Shown: positions 43,380 through 54,273 of the stretch, in pieces
Layout of the letters: every line of letters starts with the position of its first letter
Numbering within the stretch: the stretch's first letter is position 1
Origin: Begonia masoniana
Lineage: Eukaryota > Streptophyta > Magnoliopsida > Cucurbitales > Begoniaceae
DNA: 64,000 nucleotides
Assembly: GCA_022432975.1 (NCBI GenBank)
Contig: CM039510.1
Coordinates: 34,583,677 to 34,647,676 of the forward strand
Reading direction: 5' to 3'
The notes under the pieces: model-generated
Databases searched by the model: none
What the model was told of the DNA's origin: nothing
The model's input: only the letters and a program-made list of their open reading frames with translations
Position numbers and translations under genes: made by a program

Positions 43380-44409
43380 GTAAAAATTAAGTGGGTTTTG
43401 AGTTTAATACTTGTTAGGGTTGATTTTTGGTAGTTTTAGGATGTTTGGTGGGATTTAGTGAGGGTTAGAAAACCCTAGCTTGGAGATTCGGAAAATTGTG
43501 CTCTCCTTGATGGTTTTCTTCCTATTTTGATCATTTAATCCTTAGATATGATAGTTTAGGTTGTTTGAGTGGTTAGATTAAGGATTGGAAGAGAGTTACA
43601 CAAAAACCGAGCTAAGAACATTTGGTGGCCGATTATGTTCCCTGGTTTTCGGGTTGGCTAAGTGTGTTGTTTAGATAATTTAAGTGTTTTAATGAATAGT
43701 AGACGTGTAGAGGTTTACGGATTGGGGTGGCACGTCAAAATCCGTTGAAAAACGAGAAAGTTATGACCGTTCGAAGTTGGACGTTGTTAATTTTGGGTAA
43801 AAATCGGGTTTTAGTGTTTTAGAGTGAAATTGTTTTATGTGTTGTTTAGAAAATCCCTTAGACTTTATTGGTGACTTATCAAGCTAAATTTTTGTTATTT
43901 TAGGTCGTCGAGCTAGTGAAGTGATAAGACGAAGTAAGTAATTGGAAGCCAAGCAGTCAGATAAGTAGTGGAGTGCTTGTGTTTTTGCCTTCGGGCCTAC
44001 ACCATGGAACGGTAGGGAATTGTTTGTTTGTTTGGTTGGTTGTTTTGTTTCGTGTTGTGTTGTGTTATGTTATCGTGTTGTGTGGTGTTGTGTTGTCGTG
44101 TTATGTGGTGTGGTGTTGTTGTGTTGGGTTGTTGTGTTGTTGGGTTGTTGTGTTGTTGGGTTGTGTTGTACTGTTGTGTTGCATTGTTTGGCATTGTGAG
44201 TGTAAATAGTAATCAGACAAAATTCTTAAGGCATCGTTTGATGCGGGCAACTTTTAAGGCATCGTTTGATGCGGACAAATCCTTTTAGCCCAATTGAGCG
44301 TTAGAGACTGCATGTGTTAGAGTTGTGTGAGGGTGGTGTGTGCATGTTTGCGTTTATTATTTCCCTACTTGCTAAGCATTAGGCTTACGTTTTGTGTTTC
44401 GTGGTGTTG
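43380..44409 (+). promoter_or_regulatory. Decayed LTR leader cassette (solo LTR 42771-45256)
   Basis: Intron 1 and the microexon are recognisable. The intron 2 donor lost its GT (ATAAGT) and the acceptor lost its AG (TTG). Hairpin GCC-TTCG-GGC and TAAGC-ATTAG-GCTTA are retained. Confidence 0.5.
44040..44185. repeat. TGTTG/TGTGG-type simple repeat
   Basis: Pentamer-like G/T-rich repeat within LTR intron 2, just after the hairpin. Shorter versions occur at the same place in the other family A LTRs (5420-5440, 53570-53640). Confidence 0.85.
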
Positions 44410-45261
44410 GTGACGAGGCATATTCAGGCAAGCCTGATGAGGGAGCCTAGGATTAGACAACAGTCGGTGATGCAAGGAGCATGCCGGTGCGGGTACTTGT
44501 CGAGGCGCCTCGGTCACGTTCTTCGGGTAGTTGTGGGAATTTTGGTATTTTGTGTTGTAGATAGTCGTATTCCTATTTTGGATAATTATGATTAGTGAGG
44601 GCTTCGTTGGATGATTGGTATGGAATGATAGTGTTTTAAGGCTTTGATTTCAGGTTTTGGGTTATAGAAATTCTAGTCGTTATTCTGCTTGTTTTTATTT
44701 TAAAGTAAATAATGTCGGGTTTATTTTCTCTATTCGTTTTGTGTTGATTTTCCGAGATTTTTACGGGGCACGGAGTCGGGAGTGTCGGGAATGTGTGGTT
44801 AAACTTTCAGGTGATTTGGAGGTGTTTGGCTCGAGGAAAAATGAAGAAAAATGGAAAAGGGTCAAAAAATGGGCATTTTGGCCAAAGAAACCCGAGAGGG
44901 CCCGATCGATCGGGCTGGGGCGCAATGCTGTGCGCGCGCAGCGCGCAGCGGCCAAGCGAGCGGCGTGCACAGTTGGCGCACGATATTCGCGCGCGCTGCA
45001 CGCGATGGGCACGCGGCACCCAGCACACCAAATGTTGGTTTTTTTTAAATTTTGCCTATTTCCAAAATGTTTTGACCCGATCTTTTCCGACGTATTTTAA
45101 AAATATTTTACGTACGTTTTCCAACATTTTTCGATGGTTCGAAAAACTCGAAAACCGAGTAAAAAATTTATCAAATATTATTTTAAACGTCGTTTTAAAA
45201 ACGATTTGAGTTAGCTAAATAGCGCACCGAGCCAGGGCGGGTTCGGGGGCGTTACACCTTT

Positions 45262-47676
45262 GGAGTTTTAGGAATACGATAAATCAAAGTGAAGTTTGAA
45301 GTTAGAAACGAAATTATCGGGAGACACCCTAGACCGTCGAAATGCCATTAGTAAGTTTACGAGGATATGTGTAGATAATAAAAAAGTAGTATACTTTATA
45401 TTTATGTAGAGTTGAAAGTATCTAGAGGTAGACTGCGTTTGAGCGTTTAGATAGGGGCAAGGTGGTGACTGTGGAACCTGAGTGATCCTGTAGGAGTGTT
45501 GTACTAATCGATATCAAGGATAGAAATATGGGAATTCGATTTAGAGTTGAAGAGCTATTACGCATTGAGGCGTTAGGAGGAACAAAGTTAGATGTAAAGT
45601 TATACTCAGGTCATAAAACTAGTGGATTGCTAGGAATTTGGGCACCGTTTTAGGAGAGTACTCAATCAATGATGATTGGAGATATGTGAAAAGATGGGTT
45701 GTCGGGCTGTTGGTATTACTCGACCTAGGAATATGGAGCTAAAAAAAAGTGGGAATAGAAATCTGGATGCCTTGATTAAGTAGAGAAAAGTCTAGCTGCT
45801 TGAATTATGGTAATGTTATGAGGTTTAGCCTAAGGAACGCTGTGTTAGGGGGTATAGTAGCGAGGGTGATTACCTATGATAGAAATATAACGGGTACGAG
45901 TCTGGGTGAGCTGGAAGAGCAAAATAGAGTAGATTTAGTTATTAAACTTTGGAGAGAATTCCGAGAAAAATTGATATTTGTATTAGTGTTGAGAGAGAAG
46001 GACTTGGAAAAGATTTAGTAGTGTGTGAATTTGGTGAATAACTTAGGTTGGAATAGATAAGTTTAAGTGGATAATCTTAAGCGTAGATGTAAGTTAGAAC
46101 TCGAGTGCTTCTAGATCTTAGGTAAAGAAAATTGAGAAATTTAGAGAATAACGGATAAGAATGAGAGAAAGGTCTCACACAGAGATTTTACGAGTAAACT
46201 CAGGGGAAGGTTAGAATCTGAGGTTTATACCTTAAGTATCTAGTAGTGTATGATTTGAGAAATTTTAGAGTTTCAAATGAAAGGAACGGGAACTTGCATG
46301 ATAAGTGTTTGAGTACGTTAGGGATAATGTGAAGTTAGAAAGTTTGAAGGTTTGGCTCGTATGTAACGAAGTCTAAGCCTAGAATTTCGTAAATAGCTTA
46401 GGCTAAGGTTGACGAGCTTAAGAGGGAGATGTAAAGTAGAACTCAAGTGTTATTAGAGTATGAGTAAGGAAATAAAGATTGTGCAATGTAAGATAGAAGA
46501 GTGGCTATATTTTATTATGGATTTAGATGGACATATGAAAGAGATAAGTGAGGAGATTAGTTAACTTTAGTGAAGAGTTAAAATGATAAGATTAGCCATT
46601 AAGAATTGAATTTTGAAAGTGAATTTAGAGGGAAGGTTAATTTAGGAAGTTATGAAAATTTGAAGTCGAAATTAATGGGGTCGAAGTCGAAGTGCGTATA
46701 CACTATGTAGGCTGTTGGGTGAAGAGTGGAGAATTAAGTAGTTTAGACTTAAAATTTGAGAGTGTTTGGTGAGGATTGAAGTAGAAGTTGGACAAAACAA
46801 GTGTAGTGGATGTAGTGGATGAAATTATGGAAACTCATAGTATACTTTGCAAGAATAGTAGATAGATTTAGATAATGAGAGCAAGGGGTACGGGATATCG
46901 TGTTTGTTCGTGATTGTTTGAGGAAAGTAGGTGCAAAAGGTGAGAATAATAAATTAGGAATGAGATGGTAGAGTAGAAAGGAAATTGAAATTAAGAATAT
47001 GTTGTACTATGAAATTGTAGCAGGAGCTGAAAACTAAATGGTGTGGAGATGGAAAAGTAACGATAAAGAAAACCACTAAGGTAACTCTCCGAGGAAGTCG
47101 TATATTAGTAGAATAGTGAAAAACCTTAGAGAGAAAAAGGATGGGTGGCAGTATGATCTATAATTGAAGAAGGGAAAGTTTTGTGTCGTAAGTAATAGAG
47201 TTGAAGTACGCCATTTAGAGTAATGGGAAGAGGTTAGTCAAATCTCAGAATTTGAGAGTTGAGAGTGTTTCGTACTGATTGAGATAGCCTAGAGGTTTGA
47301 AGTAGTTATGTAAGTGTTTGATAGACACTGGACTAGAAAAGTATGTAAGTGTTTGATAGGCACTCGACTAGAAAAGTAAGTGAATATGTGAACTTAGTTA
47401 GGGAGAAGCTAAAGTAAAACGAGAAGTCAATAGACGAAGGAGAATTCGAGCTATGGAGTGCAGAGTTAGGTGAAGTCAACACTTTGAAAATGTAGAAATT
47501 TTCCTTATCTGAGAGATGATTAGGGGCACCCGATAGATGATTTAGGCTGTAGCGAGCGTAGTTGAGAGCTAGTGTGACAACCTAAAAGTTAAGGGAATAG
47601 AGTTGGAGTAAATAAGTTGAGGAATAACTAAGGCACGTCAAATTTTGAGGACAAAATTTTTGTAAGGATGGTGGAT
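45262..47676 (+). other. 3' internal region of family A element, no pol
   Basis: 2.4 kb without RT, RNaseH or integrase motifs in any frame I read; the plus strand is purine-rich. It ends with TTTTGAGGACAAAATTTTTG, the same lead-in to the purine tract as in the Tekay element. It may be deeply decayed pol or filler sequence. Confidence 0.65.
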
Positions 47677-50307
47677 TGTAACACCCGAAAAAATTTCTAC
47701 AACATGCGTAGCCCTTAGATAGATTATGTTATAAGGGTTTGAGGGTTTAGTATATATTCTAGGGTTATGCTAAGTTTAGGAGGTACAAAGTGAAGTTTGG
47801 AGAGTAAATCAATAGAGTTGGTAATGGTTAGAGTTATAGTTGGCTGAGTTAATTAAAGTAAAGGAAATTTGTAAAAGAGAGAGGAGAAGAGTGTGATGCC
47901 CCACGTAGGAAGTATAGAAAAGAAAGTTTGAAGGGTTGGAAAAGTCAAAAGTTAAAAGGGATAAAGTGTAGAGAAAAGTGGAAAGTGAGGTTTGAATTGG
48001 TCAAACTTTGTGATTTGAGAAAGAAGACAAAAATGAGGGATGTGGGGTGTCTCCCACGTTGGAAGGAATAAAGGTGAGGAAGAGGGTAATTTTTATAATT
48101 TTATTTAGTTGAGTGGTTGATTTTTAAAAGTGGAAAAAGTTAGATTGTAAAGGTAATAGAAATTCAAGGTTAAAAAGGCAAAAAAGGGTTGTCTTCCTCA
48201 CCCTTTCTCCACAATTTTTACAGCAGCAAGAAGAGGGCTCTCCCTCCACTTCCTCTTCAATTTTCTTCAAGGTTTGAGGTTAGTATTTGATGGGTTTTAT
48301 TTTGTATGAAGAATAGTGGAGTTTGTTGATGTTTTTAGTGAGATTGATGAAGTTTTGAAGGAGTTTGAAAAATCCTAGGTGGGGATTTCGAAATTATGTT
48401 TTCTCTTGATGTATTTTCTTGCCAATTTGATGGTTTAAGCATTCAATAGGTTCGTTTAAGGTGTTTAGACAATTAAATTGAAGAATGGATGGAAGTTGGA
48501 GAAAAACCGATTTTGGGAACATTGATGGCCGATTCTGTTTTGGTGTTTTTGGTCTTGGAAAATTGTTTGGTTGCCAAATTTGAGTGTTTCAATGGATAGT
48601 AGACGTGTTGAGGTTTACGGAATGGGGTGGCACGTCAAAATCAGTTGAAAATCAAGGGAGTTATGGTCGTTTAAAGTTTGGACACTTAAAATGTGGAAAA
48701 AATCGGGTTTTAGAGGTTTTAAACTTTAAATGGGTTATAGTGGTTAGTTTTGGTTTAGGTAAATCTTTAGAATTTATTAGGTTGGTACTAAGTGAGTTTT
48801 CATTGTATTTGTTAGGTTGACAGGTGTGTATTTGAGATTGATATAGTAAACGAGTACGTGCTGGGAGTCCAGGTAAGTAGTGATTGTTTGTGATTGTGCC
48901 TTCGGGTTTACACCATGGAACGGTAAGGATTGTTTGCTTGTTTGTTTGTTTGTGTTGTATTTTATGTTATGCATTGTGTGACATGCATCATGGTTTTCAA
49001 CCTATGAAATACGTGTTTGGCATGTGTGATTGATGAAAATGAAATGTAAGATAAGAAAATGGATATGCAACTTGGTCTCGAGTAGTATAGCCTCGTCGGA
49101 CAAGTGGCTAGTTTGTAGCACCCCGAGAAGGATACTATGAGAGATGCTATGCTAAATTAAGTAATGTGTCGTCTGTATGAATGCCTCGACCTGATCGTGC
49201 TAGAAGGCACACTGAGGATTCTACGATCGATATGGGAGGAGATTCGGTATGGCCGTCCCGGATTGTTTAGGATGTGTGCCTCTGATCTTGCTCTGTGGGT
49301 CAAGGTGTAGCCCGTCCTGGATTGTGTTGGGACACGTGCCTACTTGATTCACATGCAAGTGAAAGATAAATGCAATGAAAATGAAATGAAAACAACAGAG
49401 CGTGTAGAAACTGCATTTAAGAGTTGAGTTGAGCATGCATTGTTTTAAAGTGCATTACTCCCTACTTACTAAGCATTAGGCTTACTTTTGTGTTCTGCGG
49501 TGTAGGTGAAGAGTTTTATTCAGGTGAGCTGGATGAGGGAGCTCAGGGCTAGGTTGCAGTCGGTGGCCCATGGAGCATGCCGGTGCGGGCACTTGTCGGG
49601 GCGCCTCGGTCACGTTCCTCGGGTAGTCGGTGGGGAGTTTGTATTTTGCTCTATTGACGGTTTGAGTATTTTGGATCGGTATTGTTGAATTGTACTTGGT
49701 GTAAATATGTGTGGATTTGGTTTAGATGGTTTTATAAACGTGTGTTTTCAGGTTTTGGGATTTAGAGAAATTTTAGCCGTTATATTTCTCGTTTTTATTT
49801 AACGTCGGGATTCACTTTTCTCTATATTTTTGTTAATCGTTTCGAGTCGATTTTCTGAAATTTTTATGGGGCACGGATTCGGGGATGTCGGGAATGTGTG
49901 GGTAAATTTTCAGGTGATTTGGAGGTGTTTGGGTCGAAAAAAATGAAGAAAAGTGGGAAAAAACCGAAAATGGTCGCACAGGGCGCGCTGGCACCCGAGA
50001 GGGCGCCGAACGTTTGCCACCTGCGCGCTCGCAGGGTGGCGCGCGGCGCGCTGCTACGCGCAGCAGGCGCCCAGCACACACAAGTTCGTTTTTTTTTTAA
50101 TTTTGCCTATTTCCAAAATGTTTTGACCCGACCTTTTCCGACGTATTTTAAACGTATTTTACGCACGTTTTCCAACATTTTTTGAGGGTTCGAAAAACCT
50201 AAAAACCGAGTAAAAATTTTATCAAAAATTATTTTAAATGTCGTTTTAAACACGGTTTGGGTTATCAAAGTAGCGCACCGAGCCGGGGCGGGTTCGGGGG
50301 CGTTACA
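47677..50307 (+). mobile_element. 3' LTR of family A element (2631 bp)
   Basis: TGTAACACCCG to GGGGGCGTTACA, uninterrupted. Leader: donor 1 TTTGAG|GTTAGT at 48279, acceptor ending 48815, microexon 48816-48872 (57 nt), donor 2 CAG|GTAAGT at 48873, hairpin GCC-TTCG-GGT at 48898-48907 (a G-U pair replaces G-C), acceptor TGTAG ending 49505. GC-rich patch at 49980-50080, T-run at 50088. Confidence 0.93.
48279..49505 (+). promoter_or_regulatory. Two-intron LTR leader cassette (3' LTR of family A element)
   Basis: Intron 1 48279-48815, microexon 48816-48872, intron 2 48873-49505 (633 nt, same length as in the 5' LTR). Confidence 0.6.
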
Positions 50308-50312
50308 GTTAA

Positions 50313-50475
50313 AACAACCAATCAAGTCTTCAAAGCGCTGCTCGATACGCCGGAATCGTTGATCAACATTTTCCTCCAAGTTTTTGAATGCCGCCTCTTG
50401 AGCCTCTAATCTAGCTCGCAAGACTCCCACTTCCTGAACAACGTTCGGGACGTGATTGCTTACTGTACTGGCCAT
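50313..50475 (-). pseudogene. Gag N-terminus of deletion-derived gypsy element
   Basis: The minus-strand ATG at 50475 opens MASTVSNHVPNVVQEVGVLR, then a heptad-like coiled stretch (EAAFKNLEENVDQRFRRIEQ) up to the GTTAA duplication, after which it continues at 32459. The start lies about 20 bases after the primer site. Confidence 0.75.
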
Positions 50476-50495
50476 CGCAGACTAAACTGAAAACA

Positions 50496-50507
50496 GCTCT
50501 GATACCA
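50496..50507 (-). other. Primer binding site, deletion-derived gypsy element
   Basis: The minus strand reads TGGTATCAGAGC two bases after the LTR end CCCGCTGCGTCA. Confidence 0.92.
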
Positions 50508-50509
50508 CC

Positions 50510-50787
50510 TGACGCAGCGGGATGCGGGAACGAAAAAAAAAAAAAACTCTCTCGCAAGAGAAACCCTAATTTTCTGAATGTTGAATAATAATTGAATAAT
50601 TAAAAATTCAGAATACAACCTTAAATAAAATAGCCAACTAATTTAGGAAATTATAATAAAATAAAATAATGTATAAAATAGTTCATAAAATCTTTAAATG
50701 CTAATTTGGAGATGATTTGAAGGCTCATAGAATCTTTGAATGCTGATTTGAAGGCTTAGAGAATCACCCCATCAAATCACCACATCA
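50510..50787 (-). mobile_element. 5' LTR (278 bp) of deletion-derived gypsy element
   Basis: Partner of 30227-30510. A few indels separate them: an A-run of 14 against 8, and an 11-base CACCCCATCAAAT insertion-type difference near the end. Target duplication GTTCT at 50788-50792. Confidence 0.93.
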
Positions 50788-50792
50788 GTTCT

Positions 50793-51181
50793 TATTACTA
50801 TTTTCATTTTCTATATACTATTCTCCTTACCACACATCACATGGATGTCAAACTATGAGGTAACAAGAATTGATGATTTTGAGGATCTAGTTACAGATTT
50901 TGCTCTTTTTTCATACTGAGATTCTACAACTTTTGAGGTTGTTGTCAAATAACAAAAATGGAAGAAGGCTATAGAAGAAGAGAATTTAGCCATTGAAAAG
51001 AATAATACTTGGAAGCTAATCGAACTTCCACGTGGGCACATGACTATCAGTGTTAAGCAGGTTTATAAAACAAAGATGAAAGAGGATGGCACAATCGATA
51101 AGTACAAGAATTTGGTATGGATTACAAGGAAGTGGTTGCTCTAGTTGCAACATAAGACACAATTAGATTGATGATTGTGTT
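50793..51181 (+). pseudogene. Ty1-copia RT, N-terminal part (copia-3)
   Basis: Plus-strand, several frames: KWKKAIEEENLAIEKNNTWK, LIELPRGHM, KQVYKTKMKEDGTIDKYK, matching the opening of copia RT. Stops interrupt it. It breaks off at DTIRLMIVF at the GTGTT duplication and resumes at 58643 with VAQHS-type sequence, so the RT was split by the 51182-58637 insertion. Confidence 0.85.
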
Positions 51182-51424
51182 TGTGACGACCTTTACACTA
51201 TTCCTAATTTTACCGTACAAATTTTTCATTTTATTACTTAAACTTTAAACCTAACGCTTGGGCGGAAATAAACCTTTAAAATCGAAATCGTTGAAGTTAT
51301 GCTTTTAAATCATTTGACAAAACTTAAAACAATTTAAATAAAACTCAAAACAATTAATTAAAACAATTAAAATTTAATTAAAACAAGTCGTGGGGCAAAA
51401 AGGGACGTTTGTCCCTAAAATGAT

Positions 51425-51610
51425 GGGGCGATCGATCGCCCAAAACAGGCAATCGTTCGCCCCTCGGTGATCGCCTGTTTTTGCCCAGCGATCGTCTTCC
51501 AGGCGATCGCGGATCGCCTGCCACCGAGGAGGGGCGATCGATCGCCTGGTTTCAAGCGATCGATCGCCACACGCTCTGGAATTTTTCCAGAGCGTGGCGA
51601 TCCTTCACGG
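51425..51610. repeat. GATCG-rich self-complementary patch
   Basis: At least nine GATCG sites in under 190 bases, including three GATCGATCG, and a perfect 12-bp inverted repeat CACGCTCTGGAA / TTCCAGAGCGTG (51571-51597). It lies near the 3' end of the LTR, where family A LTRs have similar GC-rich patches. Confidence 0.85.
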
Positions 51611-51632
51611 TGACTGATCGCCAGCTTCTCTG

Positions 51633-51653
51633 CCCCCCCCCCCCCCCCCCCCC
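51633..51653. repeat. Run of 21 C (G-run on minus)
   Basis: Uninterrupted homopolymer. On the LTR sense strand it is G21, able to form G-quadruplexes. Its length may be uncertain in assembly. Confidence 0.95.
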
Positions 51654-52470
51654 GGCTTTCTTCTCCCCTTTTTTCTTCTTTTTTTCTTTTCTTTCCTCCC
51701 TTGCACGATATACCTACAAACACCTAACACATACACTCCTTCCCCAATTATCACTAACACCTCATACATTTTCCAAACATACAATTTACACATAAAACCC
51801 CAAATACTCGTATCTCCTCCATAGCCTCATTTAAACCGACTCGAAACACGTTTAAAATGAAATATATTTTCATGAAAACGAACTACATGGATATGTTTAA
51901 AAACAGAACATATCTCTATTACCAAACATTTTACAAAATAAGTTTCTAAAACGTTTAAAAACTTCAAAACGTAACCTATCAACTAATCAGATCCAAGCGT
52001 CCTAATATGTTCTAACTATACATTTTAACCTATCTAATCCACCATTAACCCGAAATATCCTCAAAAACCCTCAAAATACATACATACACCCCCCACGGGT
52101 TGGGTTGTAACGCCCCGAGTTTTCTGAACCCGGTTCACTACTCAATGCTCGAACATGACTAAGAATTTTTTTTTTTTTTTTATTAATTTAAATCTTCACT
52201 CGACTGTAACACCCGGGTTTTTTTTTTTAGGAAAATTGGAGACAAAATAAAGGAATAATAAAATAGTCGTTTTAATTAATTTAAAAGAAAAGTGAATGGT
52301 TTTAGATTTGATTAATTTAAGTTATGTTAGTTATTGGGTTAATGAGTTATGCTCGGGAGTTTCGATGGAAAAGTTAGACCGAGGGTGAGGTGAGAGAATT
52401 ATCGAGGGTTCGTTATATTTTGGTTGAATGTATGGGAGGGTAAAACGGTAATTAGCTAATTAATGAAATA

Positions 52471-52501
<31 letters not shown>

Positions 52502-52694
52502 AAAAATTTAATAAAAACAACAGAATAGCCGAAGCTATTCTGTTGCTCGAAGGCCGACGAGGGCAGGGGAGAAGGGGAGAGCGGCGGGAGGCGAGGCGAC
52601 GTTCTCCGACCAAGACCGACGGCGATTTCCGACGGTCTCCGGCCAGACAACGGCGGCGAGTGGGCTTCGGTTGTTCCCGCGCATGAACTGGCAG

Positions 52695-54273
52695 GTGAGA
52701 CTCGGTTTAGCCCTGTTTTCGGTTCTGTTGGAGACCGGGGGTGACGAGCTCGATTGAGCTCCGATCACCGGCCTAAATTGGCCGCCTCCGGCGTGGGTTT
52801 GCCGACCCCTGGATCGGCTATGGTTGATTGGCCGTGAGGAGCCCGAATTGGGCGAAATTCAGAAAGCCCTCTTTAGGGCATTTCGGGTTTTCTGAATTGG
52901 AACTTCGATTTTAGGTTGGTTTATGTTAATTGAGGCTAGATATGGTTGATTGGTGAGGAATTGAGTAAGATTTGATGAAAAATCGAAAAAGGGGAAATTA
53001 CGGGTTAAGGGGCAGTTCGGGTTTTTGTCAATTTGACCTAGCTAGAGTCGGTTGTTTTCAAATTCCTTTTGGCAAGTTAAAATAGGTTATTAGAGGAGTA
53101 CGTGGCCGCTGGAATCGTTCGATTCCGATAACCGATGCAAAAGTTATGCACGTTTGAGGTTTCGGGTCGGTTTTTACCGAACCCAAATTAGTGGCCCATT
53201 TAGTTAGATTTTAATTGGATTAAGTTAGAAATAGGAGTTTGAGAATAGATTGGGGAATGTAAGCTTGATTTAATGAAGTTTGAAGTTGGACGTTGTTATT
53301 TTTACATAAATTCGGGTTTTAGAGCTTGAGAGTAAGAAATTGGATTAAGTGTTGTTAGTTTGGTTAGTTGATTTCCTTAGAATCCTTTAGTGTGTTACTA
53401 AGTTGAGTTTTCGTTATTTTAGGAAAACGGACGTGTGATTTGGTTGGACGAAGTGAACGAGAACGTATCGGGCAACCAGGTAAGTAGAGGATGTTTGTTT
53501 TGCCTTCGGGCCTACACCATGGAACGGTAGGGAAATCTTTGCTTGTTTGCTTATTTTGTTGTTTCGTTTCATGTTGCGTGTCGTTGTTTTGTTTCGTGTG
53601 TCGTTGGTTTGTTTCGTGTTGTATTGCATATCTTTGTTGAAACATGCATCGTGAGTTATAGTACGCTACGCTAGAGATTAGTGGCATTGTTTGGCATTGT
53701 GAGTGTGAACGTAATCAGATAAATAATGTTCCTTGTCGGGATACAGTGCTTGCAGTGGCACCCCGAAGGGAACTTGAGATCTCAAATAGTGTGCCTTGTC
53801 GGGATACGGTGCTTGCAGTGGCACCCCGAAGGAAACTCTATGAGAGACCGGCTAAAATACGAGATCTGGAATAGTGGGCCTTGTCGGGATACGGTGCTTG
53901 CAGTGGCACCCCGAAGGGAACTCTATGAAGGATTGGCTAAAATACGTAAAGGTCGTGAGTATGAATTCCTAGACGGTTATAGGATTCTACGAACGACGAG
54001 GGAGGTCATGTATAGCCATCCTAGACGGTTATGGGATGCGTGCTATCTGGTCTTGCTCTGGTGGTTCGGAGTGTGGCCATCCTAGACGGTTATGGGATGT
54101 GTGCCAACTCGTTCCACACGGCTTATGAAAGATTAAAGCAACGAACAGCAAATAACCACAACTGAGTGTTAGAAACTGCATATGCTAGGTTGATTGCATT
54201 GTATTGTTGTCTCATTCGTATTCCCTACTTGCTAAGCGTAAGTTTACGTGTGTGTGTGTGTTCTGTGGTGTAG
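52695..54273 (+). promoter_or_regulatory. Two-intron LTR leader cassette (solo LTR 52205-54930)
   Basis: Intron 1 52695-53422 (728 nt), microexon 53423-53479, intron 2 53480-54273 (794 nt). A (GT)n tract immediately precedes the acceptor. Confidence 0.6.
53725..53935 (+). repeat. Tandem GCCTTGTCGGGATAC repeat in LTR intron 2
   Basis: Three units of about 60-80 bp containing GCCTTGTCGGGATACGGTGC and AGTGGCACCCCGAAGG. The family A LTR at 5540-5700 has two related units. Confidence 0.8.

Larger units (their letters stand above)
42771..45256 (+). mobile_element. Solo LTR, family A (2486 bp), older
   Basis: TGTAACACCTGG to GGGGGCGTTACA, flanked by CTTTT and CCTTT (one mismatch), inserted in the body of the 32460-50307 element. 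Leader: donor 1 CAAG|GTAAAA at 43380, microexon 43904-43960 (57 nt), hairpin at 43987-43996, but donor 2 reads CAG|ATAAGT and acceptor 2 TGTTG|GTGA, so both splice sites of intron 2 are mutated. It has a TGTTG-rich simple repeat at 44040-44185 and a GC-rich GATCGATCGGGC patch at 44890-45025. Confidence 0.9.
32460..50307 (+). mobile_element. Tekay-like family A element lacking pol
   Basis: TSD GTTAA (32455-32459, 50308-50312). The 5' LTR is 32460-33606 plus 40301-41781, about 2628 bp without the nested solo LTR; the 3' LTR is 47677-50307 (2631 bp). The primer site is at 41785 and the purine tract at about 47663-47676. Between them there is only a degenerate gag with zinc fingers and 2.4 kb without coding signal. 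The LTRs differ at only a few sites per hundred bases in the stretch I compared (32460-32580 against 47677-47797), so the element moved fairly recently although it has no pol, presumably with proteins supplied by a related Tekay copy. Confidence 0.9.

Noticed and set aside
43973..44288. Cysteine/valine-rich frames over the TGTTG repeat
   Set aside because: Simple-repeat translation within an LTR intron region.
52535..52768. GC-rich minus-strand frame as host coding exon
   Set aside because: It is the GC-rich first exon area of a family C LTR, inside TGTAACACC...GTTACA boundaries.
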